From Aedes albopictus (lineage: Eukaryota; Arthropoda; Insecta; Diptera; Culicidae): a stretch of 64,000 nt of DNA. Position numbers and translations under genes: made by a program. The stretch lies in NCBI RefSeq assembly GCF_035046485.1, contig NC_085138.1, positions 46,349,464 through 46,413,463 of the forward strand. The letters run 5' to 3'. How positions within the stretch are numbered: position 1 is the stretch's first letter; each line of letters begins with the position of its first letter. Of this stretch, positions 25,501 to 31,930 are shown piece after piece. The notes beneath the pieces were generated by a model. The model searched no databases. It saw only the letters and a program-made list of their open reading frames with translations, and was not told the DNA's origin.

Positions 25501-26902
25501 TCCCACTTTGAGATCCTGCAAGGTGAAATATTTAGTCTCGATTTTCGCTTCGTCATCGGTAACGATGATGGTCCGGTCGAAGGCTTCATATCGCATCACC
25601 CGGACCGTGTGAACAGAACCGATCTGGTACTTGGCCATCACAATCTGCTCGTCGTAGTTCTGATTGTATTTACTCTTCAGAATGTATCTCGGGAGCAAGG
25701 CTTTGTGTTTCTTCCCGATCTGGAACCACACACCGCTCGGGCATTTGTGGATGATCTTGGCGTCCTGAATGATCTTACCGGGAACAACGGGATCCGCCAC
25801 CGGGACTCTGTTCCCGTCAAAGTTGGCCAACGTGAGAAATACATGTTTCGTGAGTGGCATCACGTACAAGATCCGAGCCGAAATCTGCTTGAAAAGTTCG
25901 TGTTGTTTTATGCTGGATAAGGGTTTCTCCAGCATATTCTCGTTCACGAATGCCGGGACCGTGTCGTCGAAGAGAGTTCCCTGTAAGCCATTCGGCAGTA
26001 TAGATTCAACGGTGAACGTCACCACCGATCCCGGAACCAAAGAATCAATATTAGCCTGCGCTATTTCCAGCTTCCTCGGTTCTGTTGGCTTGAATGCCCT
26101 CAAAACAATCGTCGCTGATCCTTTTCCTTGAGTGACCTTCTCCACTGCGCAGAACAGATTCTTGCCGACAATCATCTTGTTGTTCTTTACATTATGCATC
26201 GGAAGAAACGCCCGCACATTCTTGATGCCAACATTCATCTGATAACCATGATCTTCCTCTTCCTCCACTGTCGCCATCAGAATCAATCCTTCCACTAGAT
26301 GTTTGCAGCTGAACTCGCTGTGCAGCTCCTTCGGATCCAACGTCAATCCGAAGCGCTTATCCTCAGTGTATTTGCTCTTGATCTTGACGTACACTAAATC
26401 CCCTTCGTGGTACAGTTCTTCCAATCCGGGACATTGCTCTTCCGCACCTCCCAAGCTAGTCTGCAGTAAATTGTGCAACCTGTTAGTGTACGCCTCGGAA
26501 ATGGACATTATCGGAACCGATCCGTACAACCGCCCCGGCAGCGAAATCTTCACATCCATTTTGGAGGTCTTGTACACGCAACCCATCAGCAGCATTCCCT
26601 CTTGGGCCGTTTTGAACTGCAATGGAGCCGCACTAACGCTCTGTTCCAGTTCTTCCTTGTCGTGCTCCATCTGTTCCAGCAGAGCCTGCTGGCGCTCCTT
26701 CGGGCGAAGCTTGTGAGGCTTTTCATCTTTTGCTGTCGATGCTCCGTATCCCTAAAAACAAACATAAATTATCAATGAATCAAAATAATATCAATCCTCA
26801 ATCCCCACTTACCGCCGCTTTCTTTAGCTTTTTCCGCGGTTTGTGGTCGTCGTCGGTTTCGATCTTTCGGCCGCGTGGGAATGACGGCTCGACGTATACC
26901 AT
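2540..26902 (-). CDS. Rrp5: Rrp5/PDCD11 rRNA processing protein (whole gene, five exons)
   Basis: The coding join on the minus strand is 26902-26813, 26751-24458, 10267-9564, 4174-2960 and 2889-2540. All introns are GT-AG and all splice phases match (0, 2, 1, 1), giving 4653 bases and 1550 residues plus stop. Rrp5 is a nucleolar SSU-processome factor needed for early pre-rRNA cleavages for both subunits. Human PDCD11 and yeast Rrp5 are longer, so this copy has fewer S1 repeats. The order is a short basic N-terminus, tandem S1 RNA-binding repeats (about residues 75-1000), a Lys-rich acidic linker (about 1030-1190), and C-terminal HAT/TPR-like helical repeats. Introns are 61, 14190, 5389 and 70 bases. 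The two large ones carry nested trefoil genes on the other strand and most of the local transposons. The start is the only ATG that opens into the first splice donor. Confidence 0.93.
2960..4174 (-). CDS. Rrp5: Rrp5 exon 4: Lys-rich linker and first HAT repeats
   Basis: This exon codes for about residues 1030-1434. The first half is low-complexity and lysine-rich (runs such as PKKKSKKKQKKK), like the nucleolar-targeting linker of Rrp5 orthologs. An acidic DSSDDDEE patch follows, then the conserved NAKERFEAMKQEEQRIRQIE helix that opens the HAT domain, and HAT repeats including the SSLLWIRYMVFHME motif. The donor at 2959/2958 is GTAAGT and the acceptor at 4175 is TTTCAG. Confidence 0.92.
4291..4364 (+). 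mobile_element. Short RTE-clade LINE fragment
   Basis: About 70 bases match the junction between endonuclease and reverse transcriptase of the full element at 18781-21995 (about 19817-19893). The shared pieces include CAACAATGTAC, GACTGAAGCAAC-like and GCATACGCGCAGA, with small indels. It is a decayed scrap. Confidence 0.6.
4498..4630. mobile_element. Hairpin MITE in Rrp5 intron 3
   Basis: The two halves are inverted copies of about 55 bases. The left arm begins AGTCCTTTTCAATGAAGTAG, and the right arm ends with its inverse, CTACTTCAATGAATAGGACT. The loop is centred near 4560. There is no coding capacity. The superfamily is not clear because no target duplication stands out. Confidence 0.7.
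4690..5270 (-). pseudogene. Ty1/copia fragment, RNase H end
   Basis: The minus strand codes for the C-terminal end of a copia polyprotein. Visible parts are an RRYLKGT-like helix, the DADWAGD-x-DDRKS-x-SG motif, SWSSKKQ, and the SSSEAEY catalytic block. The frame then breaks, and a decayed continuation toward 4690 still shows residues typical of the region after RNase H (TKYQLADI). The rest of the element is absent, so it is a dead remnant. Confidence 0.85.
5435..5677 (-). mobile_element. tRNA-derived SINE (Feilai-like), minus strand
   Basis: Read on the minus strand it begins GGGTCTCCAGTTAGCC, has a pol III B-box-like GTTCGATTCC, continues through GCTTGCCTCACAATATACAC and AACTGTGGAAGTGCTCAAAG, and ends in a short AAGAAG tail. 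The same parts in the same order appear at 59583-60455. This layout matches tRNA-related SINEs of Aedes such as Feilai (family name from memory). Confidence 0.8.
5721..6909 (+). repeat. Duplication unit B containing trefoil gene 2
   Basis: This is the second copy of the 1.2-kb duplication (see 1055-2252). It sits inside Rrp5 intron 3. The match runs through upstream region, coding exon and 3' flank. Both copies start near an ACTTCCCC motif and end near ACATTCT. Confidence 0.85.
6006..6629 (+). CDS. Secreted beta-trefoil-like protein, copy 2
   Basis: This is an intronless gene of 207 codons, differing from copy 1 at roughly a dozen residues, most of them conservative. The main block change is at about residues 66-70, where a one-residue length difference occurs before the conserved RYVFATNQN strand. 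The signal peptide, the CQCPCE cluster, the three trefoil blocks and the terminal Cys are all kept. The reading frame is intact, which suggests selection on protein sequence. AATAAA lies at 6726-6731. The gene lies antisense inside Rrp5 intron 3, so transcription of either gene crosses the other. Confidence 0.87.
   Translation: MGLSNALFLVLSALLIDTGYSSVSAPFCQCPCENRISISKDWFNCITIYSMKTKGYVTADEHYPFLQYYERYVFATNQNKLWGTAKWKVEYKEGNNGTYGLKNLYVKEWLHAGRNDQARDSFRRYLLTKIRGDPNIPPRDGYWQFIPDPKIGKDVYRIRNTFTGEYLFVDDEQHIQRYDYNRLYLWRLTGNYQSTDNRHWFKLAKCK
6910..7469. other. Gene-free intron sequence
   Basis: No coding frame is present. There is a purine-rich GAGGGAGGGAGGAGG stretch at about 6952-6970 and sequence resembling generic mosquito repeat (TCAAAATTTTTGTATGG). 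Nothing else is recognised. Confidence 0.4.
7470..8983. mobile_element. Unclassified insertion bounded by a 28-bp direct repeat
   Basis: A 28-base sequence (7470-7497) is repeated exactly at 8956-8983. The second copy continues smoothly into RTE-like sequence that matches about 20493-20650, so the RTE piece looks like the target. The 1458 bases between the repeats have no long open frame. From about 7880 to 8830 the plus strand is strikingly poor in G and rich in A and C. There are no visible terminal inverted repeats and no poly(A). I cannot name the element. Confidence 0.55.
8984..9290 (+). mobile_element. RTE-clade LINE fragment (reverse transcriptase part)
   Basis: Bases from GTAGCTGAACTCATCAAGAT onward match about 20520-20645 of the full RTE copy, including the segment coding for the LP-E-EW-x-K stretch of the fingers domain. 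The match is then interrupted and picks up again near 9150-9260, where sequence coding for the GRSTT and FIDFK region is recognisable. It has stops and deletions and is a dead remnant in Rrp5 intron 3. Confidence 0.7.
9564..10267 (-). CDS. Rrp5: Rrp5 exon 3: S1 repeats
   Basis: This exon codes for about 235 residues with two S1-like beta-barrel repeats. One contains the VGQSVTCVVDSFIPDSDQMVVRL block and another the YSLRDLLEGRVVWVDVEKQL block. It ends in an acidic stretch rich in D and E. The acceptor (TTTCAG just above 10267) is only 109 bases from the start codon of trefoil gene 3 on the other strand. The donor is GTGAGT at 9563-9558. Confidence 0.92.
10335..10340 (+). promoter_or_regulatory. 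Possible TATA-like element of trefoil gene 3
   Basis: TATAAG lies 37 bases before the start codon. If used, the 5' UTR would be very short. It lies within the Rrp5 intron 2 end region that should also hold the minus-strand branch point. The call rests on motif and position only. Confidence 0.25.
10377..11000 (+). CDS. Secreted beta-trefoil-like protein, copy 3
   Basis: This is an intronless gene of 207 codons when started at the ATG at 10377. An upstream in-frame ATG at 10308 would add 23 polar residues before the signal peptide, so 10377 is preferred. It also matches the start position and AAAATG context of copies 1 and 2. It has a signal peptide (about 1-22), a Cys cluster (C29, C31, C33) and a terminal Cys. 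The three trefoil blocks end in KWIVAPY, YWQFIPD and HWFRLAK. It is clearly diverged from copies 1 and 2 but aligns end to end, and it keeps the strongest motifs (KEWLHAG, RRYLLTKIKG, DGYWQFIPD, VDDEQH). It is nested in Rrp5 intron 2, antisense, 109 bases from exon 3. Likely AATAAA signals lie near 11463 but behind a MITE. Confidence 0.87.
   Translation: MKLLKVLVFLLSALFINTVYPLQRPATFCQCPCEARVAINPAWFSCVAISSLKTGGYLTADEQSAYIPNAERYTFVTNNNQFYITGKWIVAPYNAANSTYSLMNHHVKEWLHAGSDEWARDASRRYLLTKIKGNSNMAPRDGYWQFIPDAKMGNAVYRIRNALTGEFLYVDDEQHEQRKQFKRVYLWRHAGHYQATDVRHWFRLAKC
11036..11394. mobile_element. MITE with repeated AGCCCGAAT subterminal motifs
   Basis: The left end carries TAACACTAGCCCGAA and four more copies of AGCCCGAAT spaced by 12-17 bases. 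The right end carries the inverse, ATTCGGGCTAGTG and ATTCGGGCTTTTG, finishing in CTAGTGTTACAGAA. The centre has no coding frame. It lies directly behind trefoil gene 3 and probably inside its 3' UTR. Confidence 0.7.
11482..11815 (+). mobile_element. Repeat with TTCCCCGAAT motifs (copy 1)
   Basis: This repeat begins GTGCTACTTTTCCCCGAATG and carries several degenerate CCCGAA motifs, then CGACATTCTCCCGAAAACC and AGTTCCCCGAAA. The reverse complement of 23327-23562 shows the same order of motifs, including the ACGACAT...CAGTTCCCC part, so these are two copies of one family in opposite orientation. Confidence 0.6.
12174..12355 (+). repeat. Repeat segment with GCGTTGTAACGTCACG motif (two copies)
   Basis: The motif occurs at 12174-12189 (one mismatch) and 12340-12355. 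Four more copies lie at 16288-16303 (minus strand), 16332-16347, 16521-16536 and 16700-16715. The two clusters look like halves of one repeat family split by 4 kb of later insertions. Confidence 0.65.
12660..13517 (+). repeat. Degenerate repeat field
   Basis: Loosely repeating paragraphs share TATCTCAGG, TTCAGCAAAGTTGTT, GGTCAAAGACTT and CGCCACTAGAAG-like pieces. Similar text returns after the retroposed insert (about 14771-15540, for example ATCTCACGTCAAATGG and CCGAAGACATCAACTCTCTAAGTA). It looks like an old, diverged tandem repeat. Confidence 0.45.
13538..14750 (-). mobile_element. Retroposed segment with poly(A) and 20-bp target duplication
   Basis: A pure poly(T) tract at 13538-13597 is the poly(A) tail of a minus-strand insertion. 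The 20 bases AACTTTGTCGAGGACACCAA occur directly before the tract (13518-13537) and again directly after the other end (14751-14770), which is a perfect target-site duplication. The 1213-bp insert has no long open frame. It could be a 5'-truncated LINE, a SINE-like element or a retrocopied RNA. The source is not recognised. Confidence 0.8.
14771..15645. other. Gene-free intron sequence
   Basis: This stretch continues the degenerate repeat field interrupted by the retroposed insert. A stretch at about 14870-15070 is relatively GC-rich, with repeated GCGCTACTATTT-type words, and may be a further old MITE. No coding frame is present. Confidence 0.4.
15646..15940. mobile_element. MITE with GTCGTTTTCGTTTTTG ends
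   Basis: The left end is GTCGTTTTCGTTTTTGTGGC and the right end is its inverse, GCAAAAACGAAAACGAC. The matching arms extend about 30 bases and include GGTGCTACAC/GTGTAGCACC. Internal GTGCTACAC copies recur. There is no coding capacity. Confidence 0.75.
16288..16715 (+). repeat. Repeat segment with GCGTTGTAACGTCACG motif (four copies)
   Basis: This is the second cluster of the 16-bp motif described at 12174-12355. One copy is inverted (16288-16303) and three are direct. Spacing is 29, 174 and 164 bases, so this is not a simple tandem array. Confidence 0.65.
16716..17356. other. Gene-free intron sequence
   Basis: AT-rich sequence. I see no coding frame, terminal repeats or RNA gene here. Confidence 0.4.
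17366..18067. mobile_element. Large foldback element 1
   Basis: The two halves are imperfect inverted copies of each other over about 330 bases per arm. The outer ends are AGTGGGTCATCG and CGATGACCCACACT. Inner matching words include CGACAAAGTTTTTCAG and its inverse. The bases ATAAGCACT occur on both sides (17357-17365 and 18068-18076), giving an 8-9 bp target duplication. There is no coding capacity. It shares its architecture with the element at 22190-22942. Confidence 0.78.
18077..18771. other. Gene-free intron sequence with GGCCGAAGT motifs
   Basis: Around 18440-18540 short words recur (AGGCCGAAGTACATTGGG, GGCCGAAGTTCATAAGG). The same words appear inverted at about 23163-23260, so this is another short-motif repeat family. 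Nothing else is recognised. Confidence 0.45.
19033..19839 (+). pseudogene. RTE apurinic-like endonuclease part (frameshifted)
   Basis: The open frame carries the APE-type endonuclease fold: GTWNCRSL at the start, ALQEV, INVHSPHS, IIGDLNAQVG, then SQIDHVLID and SDHYLVM near the end. These are the standard catalytic motifs (N, E, D-x-N, D, H). The frame ends at 19839 because of a single-base-type shift near 19825. The continuing protein sequence lies in another frame. Confidence 0.82.
19840..21960 (+). pseudogene. RTE reverse transcriptase part (frameshifted)
   Basis: The reverse transcriptase domain is nearly complete: the WKEGIICPIHKKGDK fingers, YQAGFIDGRSTTDQIF, FIDFKAAYDSIDR (motif A), GLRQGDGLSC (motif B) and FADDMDII (catalytic FADD, motif C), followed by the VYLGSLLT region and a C-terminal RTE domain. 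A second frameshift near 21810 moves the last about 50 residues, containing the RARWADQVERDL block, into another frame that ends at 21960. With two shifts the copy cannot make one protein, so it is dead, although little else is damaged. Confidence 0.85.
22190..22942. mobile_element. Large foldback element 2
   Basis: Two arms of about 330 bases are inverted copies. The outer ends are AGGTGGCCCACACTTATATG and CATATAAGTGTGGGCCACCC. The 8 bases CTCTACAA flank both sides (22182-22189 and 22943-22950) as a perfect target duplication. Inner sequence includes CTTTGTCGACGACCGCAAAG, similar to the inner part of the foldback at 17366-18067. The 8-bp duplication fits hAT-type mobilisation. No protein is coded. 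Confidence 0.82.
22951..23326. other. Gene-free intron sequence
   Basis: This stretch contains the inverted copy of the GGCCGAAGT-type repeat (about 23163-23260, words such as GTACTTCGGCCTAATGGG). Nothing else is recognised. Confidence 0.4.
23327..23562 (-). mobile_element. Repeat with TTCGGGGAA motifs (copy 2)
   Basis: About ten TTCGGGGA-like words recur in 236 bases. It ends ATTCGGGGAAAAGTAGCACA, the inverse of the start of the copy at 11482. It is an inverted member of the same family, 11.5 kb away in the same intron. Confidence 0.6.
23834..24411 (+). mobile_element. RTE-clade LINE fragment next to Rrp5 exon 2
   Basis: This fragment matches about 19853-20480 of the full RTE copy (region between endonuclease and reverse transcriptase). 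A TAG interrupts the frame at about 24013 and there are several deletions. It stops about 46 bases short of the exon 2 splice donor on the minus strand. Confidence 0.8.
24458..26751 (-). CDS. Rrp5: Rrp5 exon 2: main S1 repeat array
   Basis: This long exon of 2294 bases codes for about residues 31-795. Multiple S1 RNA-binding repeats are visible by recurring G-x(2)-[VL]-x-[GA] and VSL/[VI]TSHNF-type strands, for example around LKVGDVYNCRITKVLDGKRGF and FKQGQRYLGTVISEQ. The donor is GTGAGT at 24457-24452. An RTE fragment ends within about 50 bases of this donor. Exon 1 joins in phase 0. Confidence 0.93.
26813..26902 (-). CDS. Rrp5: Rrp5 exon 1
   Basis: This exon codes for the first 30 residues, a short basic N-terminus that includes the stretch PRKKLKKAA. 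The donor is GTAAGT and the intron is only 61 bases. The start codon context on the minus strand is favourable (GCG before, G after the ATG). Confidence 0.88.
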
Positions 26903-27187
26903 CGCGATTTTTCAGCAACTTCCGAAATAAACACAAAAAATCTTCACACTACTCGTTAGAACGTCGCAATCTTTTCAAACTAAACCACTTTCGATCAGTG
27001 AACACGCGAGTTTTTCCGGAAAATTTACAAAAAATTAAATTCACGTAAACAGAAACGTGCGCACATGCGGGAAGAATGTTTTCCTTTTTCGCATGAAACG
27101 TCTCTCGTCGCGGCGGCGACGAAGGGATGACAGATAAACATTGCAGGGTCGAATTTAGGGGAAGCCAACAGGCGGGATCAAAAAGTA
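26903..27187. promoter_or_regulatory. Likely Rrp5 promoter region
   Basis: This stretch lies directly upstream of the Rrp5 start codon (minus strand), before the first MITE. There is no clear TATA box. A short GC-rich patch (GTCGCGGCGGCGACGAAGG) is at about 27107-27125. The call rests on position only. Confidence 0.35.
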
Positions 27188-27333
27188 TCCACTATCCGCG
27201 AGTGGTAATTGATTGATGCACCAAGCGGTGTGCCGTTTACATCCATCGACCAATCAGTGACGAGGATCTAATCGACGGCACACCGCTTGGATGTCAAAAC
27301 TTCTTCTTCTTTTCGCTTGGTGCATCAATCAAT
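27188..27333. mobile_element. MITE with TTGATTGATGCACCAAGCG ends
   Basis: The left arm TTGATTGATGCACCAAGCG is matched by the inverse CGCTTGGTGCATCAATCAA at the right end. Inner words include GGCACACCGCTTGG and its inverse. A related diverged copy lies at 35041-35200, with GGCACACCGCTC and GATTGATCGATGC. Confidence 0.65.
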
Positions 27334-27646
27334 GGCTATCTGACGTTTAATCACCCTTCTCTTTTTGGCTCCCGAGGAGCATTGGTTTGTTTTCATACGG
27401 AAACGTTTCCGTATGAAAATATTAAACAAAAAAATTGCTATCTTCTGCTGCTGCTTGAGAGAGAAGGGTGATAATCGTTAGATTGCCTTATAAGGCTATC
27501 TGACGTTTGATCACCTTTCTCTGTTTCGCTCCCGAGGAAGATAGGTTTGTTTTCATACGGAAACGTTTCCCTATGAAAATATTAAACAAAAAATTGCTAT
27601 CCTCTGTGACTGCTCGAGAGAGAAGGGTGATGAACGCTAGATTGCC
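27334..27646. mobile_element. Two tandem copies of a 154-bp MITE
   Basis: Copies at 27334-27487 and 27494-27646 share GGCTATCTGACGTTT and the internal palindrome ATACGGAAACGTTTCC. Each begins near ATCACCCTTCTCT and closes near the inverse AGAGAAGGGTGAT. A TTATAA-like spacer lies between them. Confidence 0.7.
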
Positions 27647-27649
27647 TTA

Positions 27650-27834
27650 TGGCGGTGGCGGGCATATCCAACCGGTTCGGATTTTGACGTTTCTTGGGGG
27701 AAAGTCAAAACAGTCTCACTCTCTTCCTCACCCCTTCACCCACCGTTTGGTGGCGCCAACCGATTGCGATCCCCAAGAAACGTCAATTCGAATCGGTTAT
27801 TTGTGCCCGCCGTCGCCATTACCGCTCGCGGATC
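27650..27834. mobile_element. MITE of the GGCGGCGGGCAT family, copy a
   Basis: The ends are ATGGCGGTGGCGGGCATATC and the inverse GTGCCCGCCGTCGCCATTAC. Inside, TTTTGACGTTTCTTGGGG is matched by CCCCAAGAAACGTCAA. Related copies form a cluster at 34836-36090. Confidence 0.72.
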
Positions 27835-27839
27835 CCAGT

Positions 27840-28050
27840 ACGGAGGGTTAGCCTAACATTAGCCTAATGTGAGACTAACTGGCCAGCATGTTAGGCTAAC
27901 TTTTTGTCTCACTTTTGGCTAATGTTAGTCTAAAATTAGACAGATATGACACACTTTTGTTAGACATGTTGCAAATTCGAAACATGTTTGTTAGTCTAAC
28001 ATTAGACTAACGTTAGACATGTTTTACTATGGGATGTTAGACAAATGTTA
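27840..28050. repeat. Repeat with TTAGNC/GNCTAA motifs
   Basis: More than a dozen TTAGAC, TTAGGC, GTCTAA or GCCTAA words occur in about 210 bases on both strands, giving many small palindromes. It looks like a MITE with internal short repeats. No target duplication is visible. Confidence 0.5.
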
Positions 28051-28083
28051 GGCATAAATTTTATGCTACTTGTTTTCATTCCA

Positions 28084-28176
28084 GCTGTCATCCGAGCAAG
28101 AAGTATGATTGTAGTAGTGAACTTTTGTCGACGTTCACTACTACAACCGTACTCTTGCCTCGAATGAAAGCTGGAC
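28084..28176. repeat. Hairpin-forming inverted repeat
   Basis: TTGTAGTAGTGAAC is followed after a 10-base loop by GTTCACTACTACAA, and the outer parts (GAGCAAGAAGTATGA and its imperfect inverse) also pair. It is directly upstream of the AT-rich satellite. Confidence 0.6.
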
Positions 28177-28335
28177 GAAGCAAATTCAATAAAAAAAACT
28201 CGGAGCCTGTTCAATTTCAATTTTAATTTTAACTTCAATTTTAATTTTAACTTTAATTTTAACTTTAATTTAAACTTGAATTTGAGTTTGAATTAAATAA
28301 AAATTAAATTAAATTAAATTTGATTTAAAATTTAA

Positions 28336-28995
28336 TTAAAATTAAATTAAAATTAAATTAAAATTAAATTAAAATTAAATTAAAATTAAATTAAAATTAA
28401 ATTAAAATTAAATTAAAATTAAATTAAAATTAAATTAAAATTAAATTAAAATTAAATTAAAATTAAATTAAAATTAAATTAAAATTAAATTAAAATTAAA
28501 TTAAAATTAAATTAAAATTAAATTAAAATTAAATTAAAATTAAATTAAAATTAAATTAAAATTAAATTAAAATTAAATTAAAATTAAATTAAAATTAAAT
28601 TAAAATTAAATTAAAATTAAATTAAAATTAAATTAAAATTAAATTAAAATTAAATTAAAATTAAATTAAAATTAAATTAAAATTAAATTAAAATTAAATT
28701 AAAATTAAATTAAAATTAAATTAAAATTAAATTAAAATTAAATTAAAATTAAATTAAAATTAAATTAAAATTAAATTAAAATTAAATTAAAATTAAATTA
28801 AAATTAAATTAAAATTAAATTAAAATTAAATTAAAATTAAATTAAAATTAAATTAAAATTAAATTAAAATTAAATTAAAATTAAATTAAAATTAAATTAA
28901 AATTAAATTAAAATTAAATTAAAATTAAATTAAAATTAAATTAAAATTAAATTAAAATTAAATTAAAATAAATTAAAATTAAATTAAAATTAAAA
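28336..28995. repeat. 11-bp AT-rich satellite, array 1
   Basis: This is an almost perfect tandem array of AAAATTAAATT, about 60 units. It is preceded (28196-28335) by degenerate TTTTAATTTTAACTT-like units. Confidence 0.95.
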
Positions 28996-29111
28996 ACTTG
29001 ATGATTTTGTGGCTATATCGGTCTCTTTCTACTCATAAGTATAAGGGAGTAGAGATCAAAGTGGATAATGAAATGATAGATATGATAGAATTCGCTAAAT
29101 CAGCATATGAT
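28996..29111. other. Unique spacer inside the satellite
   Basis: These 116 bases of non-repetitive sequence separate arrays 1 and 2. There is no target duplication or inverted ends. It may be an insertion remnant or original sequence. Confidence 0.5.
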
Positions 29112-30493
29112 ATTAAAATTAAATTAAAATTAAATTAAAATTAAATTAAAATTAAATTAAAATTAAATTAAAATTAAATTAAAATTAAATTAAAATTAAA
29201 TTAAAATTAAATTAAAATTGAATTAAAATTAAATTAAAATTAAATTAAAATTAAATTAAAATTAAATTAAAATTAAATTAAAATTAAATTAAAATTAAAT
29301 TAAAATTAAATTAAAATTAAATTAAAATTAAATTAAAATTAAATTAAAATTAAATTAAAATTAAATTAAAATTAAATTAAAATTAAATTAAAATTAAATT
29401 AAAATTAAATTAAAATTAAATTAAAATTAAATTAAAATTAAATTAAAATTAAATTAAAATTAAATTAAAATTAAATTAAAATTAAATTAAAATTAAATTA
29501 AAATTAAATTAAAATTAAATTAAAATTAAATTAAAATTAAATTAAAATTAAATTAAAATTAAATTAAAATTAAATTAAAATTAAATTAAAATTAAATTAA
29601 AATTAAATTAAAATTAAATTAAAATTAAATTAAAATTAAATTAAAATTAAATTAAAATTAAATTAAAATTAAATTAAAATTAAATTAAAATTAAATTAAA
29701 ATTAAATTAAAATTAAATTAAAATTAAATTAAAATTAAATTAAAATTAAATTAAAATTAAATTAAAATTAAATTAAAATTAAATTAAAATTAAATTAAAA
29801 TTAAATTAAAATTAAATTAAAATTAAATTAAAATTAAATTAAAATTAAATTAAAATTAAATTAAAATTAAATTAAAATTAAATTAAAATTAAATTAAAAT
29901 TAAATTAAAATTAAATTAAAATTAAATTAAAATTAAATTAAAATTAAATTAAAATTAAATTAAAATTAAATTAAAATTAAATTAAAATTAAATTAAAATT
30001 AAATTAAAATTAAATTAAAATTAAATTAAAATTAAATTAAAATTAAATTAAAATTAAATTAAAATTAAATTAAAATTAAATTAAAATTAAATTAAAATTA
30101 AATTAAAATTAAATTAAAATTAAATTAAAATTAAATTAAAATTAAATTAAAATTAAATTAAAATTAAATTAAAATTAAATTAAAATTAAATTAAAATTAA
30201 ATTAAAATTAAATTAAAATTAAATTAAAATTAAATTAAAATTAAATTAAAATTAAATTAAAATTAAATTAAAATTAAATTAAAATTAAATTAAAATTAAA
30301 TTAAAATTAAATTAAAATTAAATTAAAATTAAATTAAAATTAAATTAAAATTAAATTAAAATTAAATTAAAATTAAATTAAAATTAAATTAAAATTAAAT
30401 TAAAATTAAATTAAAATTAAATTAAAATTAAATTAAAATTAAATTAAAATTAAATTAAAATTAAATTAAAATTAAATTAAAATTAAATTAAAA
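29112..30493. repeat. 11-bp AT-rich satellite, array 2
   Basis: About 125 units of AAAATTAAATT occur with very few variants (one G near 29220). The array is cut by the hAT-like element at 30494. Confidence 0.95.
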
Positions 30494-31930
30494 CAGAGGC
30501 GTCTCGTGACCAGCAGACTGACCTGTTCTACAGAAATTTCGGATATGAAAATACATTAGAGTTATTTGATACTATACTTGCTAGTTTTTTTTTTGGTTTT
30601 AGTATTGTGATTTTTAACTTAAGTTGATTTTTACCTTCTTGTTTGTTAACCAAAAATATCTTCCGCATTTTCATCATAAATAATGATGCGATTCGTATTC
30701 AGATGCGCCTTAGAGCGACTTCCGAAGTTTGGTATTTCACATAGACTTATAGAAAAATCCATTTTCGGTGGAAGCCATTTTCTAACGTTCTTCACACACC
30801 GACGATACTTGTTTGTTTTTTTCAATCATGATTTTTTTCCGCAAATGTTCGATATTTCCACCTTAATAAATTGTTTTAGCTCGTACTATGGCCTCGAAGT
30901 TGAAATTTGAAAACCGTTGCCAACGAGATCACATTCGGCACCCCCAACTCCAAAATCAAGCTCGCGCTGGATGTAATGCATAACAAGCGCGCACGATATT
31001 GGGTGTGCCTAAATGTGCTCTAGCTGCGCAAGTTGTTCTCAGCCCACGTAGAACGATAAACCGAGAAGCCACAGTCCAAGCTTTCATTCATTTCTGGTGT
31101 TGCTACACACATGTAAACTTTCCACTGAAGAAGCTCTTTGCGTTTAGTTGTGTGCCTTTGGTATCCATCGTTTTTTTCTCTAAAGAGTATACCAAGCAGC
31201 ATGCTAACAATCATTTACACACATTTGAGAACGTGATCGATAAGCATAGTTGACAAAGAAGTATTTAAATACTGTGCAATCAATGTTCGTTTTTCTATAT
31301 TTTTTTTATAGATCTTGTTAAATAATTTTTTAATTCCCAACAACGATACAACATACATTTTTTAGCACTCTAAAACTGTAAATTGTTAACATGATTTCAA
31401 AGACTTAAGTCGATTGCGCTTAGCGTGCGTGTAGCGTGAGAAGCAAGTGGGAAGCGCGGGAAGTGAAAAATGAAAACAAACGTTGACGACGCTGCTGCTG
31501 GTTCTAGACGAGTAGGGAACGTATGAGCGACAGAGTAAAGTGAAATGAATTCGAATGAACACTGCCAGTCGGTGGCAAAAAAAGTGAGGAAACGGTTGGT
31601 TTGGGAACAGTATCCATCGTTCGCATGAATTGGGGAACCGGTGGCCTGTAGTTTCGAAGAGTCGAGCAAAAGAGAGCTGCGCAAGGCTGGCTCTCGCATG
31701 CTCTTGTTATGCTTTCTGTCAGTGGATGTCAATTGGAGTCGTCTTTCGTTCTTCATAAACCGAGAACGATGTTTGCGCCTTGTGTGCAAGTTGTTATGGG
31801 GTATGTGCGGTGGGAGTTTTAAATTTAGTTTATTCTTTACGTATATCTGCTTAAACATTATTTTACGAGTTTTATTCTCAGCCTATACCCGTTCCAAGAA
31901 CAGGTCGAACATGTGGACGAGGCGCCTCTG
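30494..31930. mobile_element. Non-autonomous hAT-like transposon inside the satellite
   Basis: The terminal inverted repeats begin CAGAGGCG (left CAGAGGCGTCTCGT, right inverse CAGAGGCGCCTCGT), and further matching sequence (GACCTGTTCT) lies inside them. The flanking 8 bases AATTAAAA are the same on both sides, as expected for a hAT element, although the satellite itself repeats so this evidence is weaker than usual. The 1437 bases hold no transposase-like frame, so it needs a helper. Confidence 0.82.

Noticed and set aside
24613..25920. Several 100-220 codon plus-strand frames
   Set aside because: They are antisense shadows of Rrp5 exon 2.
27840..28050. Telomere-like TTAGGC repeats
   Set aside because: The words are on both strands, mixed with TTAGAC and not in tandem. 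It is a MITE-like repeat, not a telomere.
28336..30493. CRISPR-like array
   Set aside because: The units are 11 bases without spacers, in a eukaryotic genome. It is a simple satellite.
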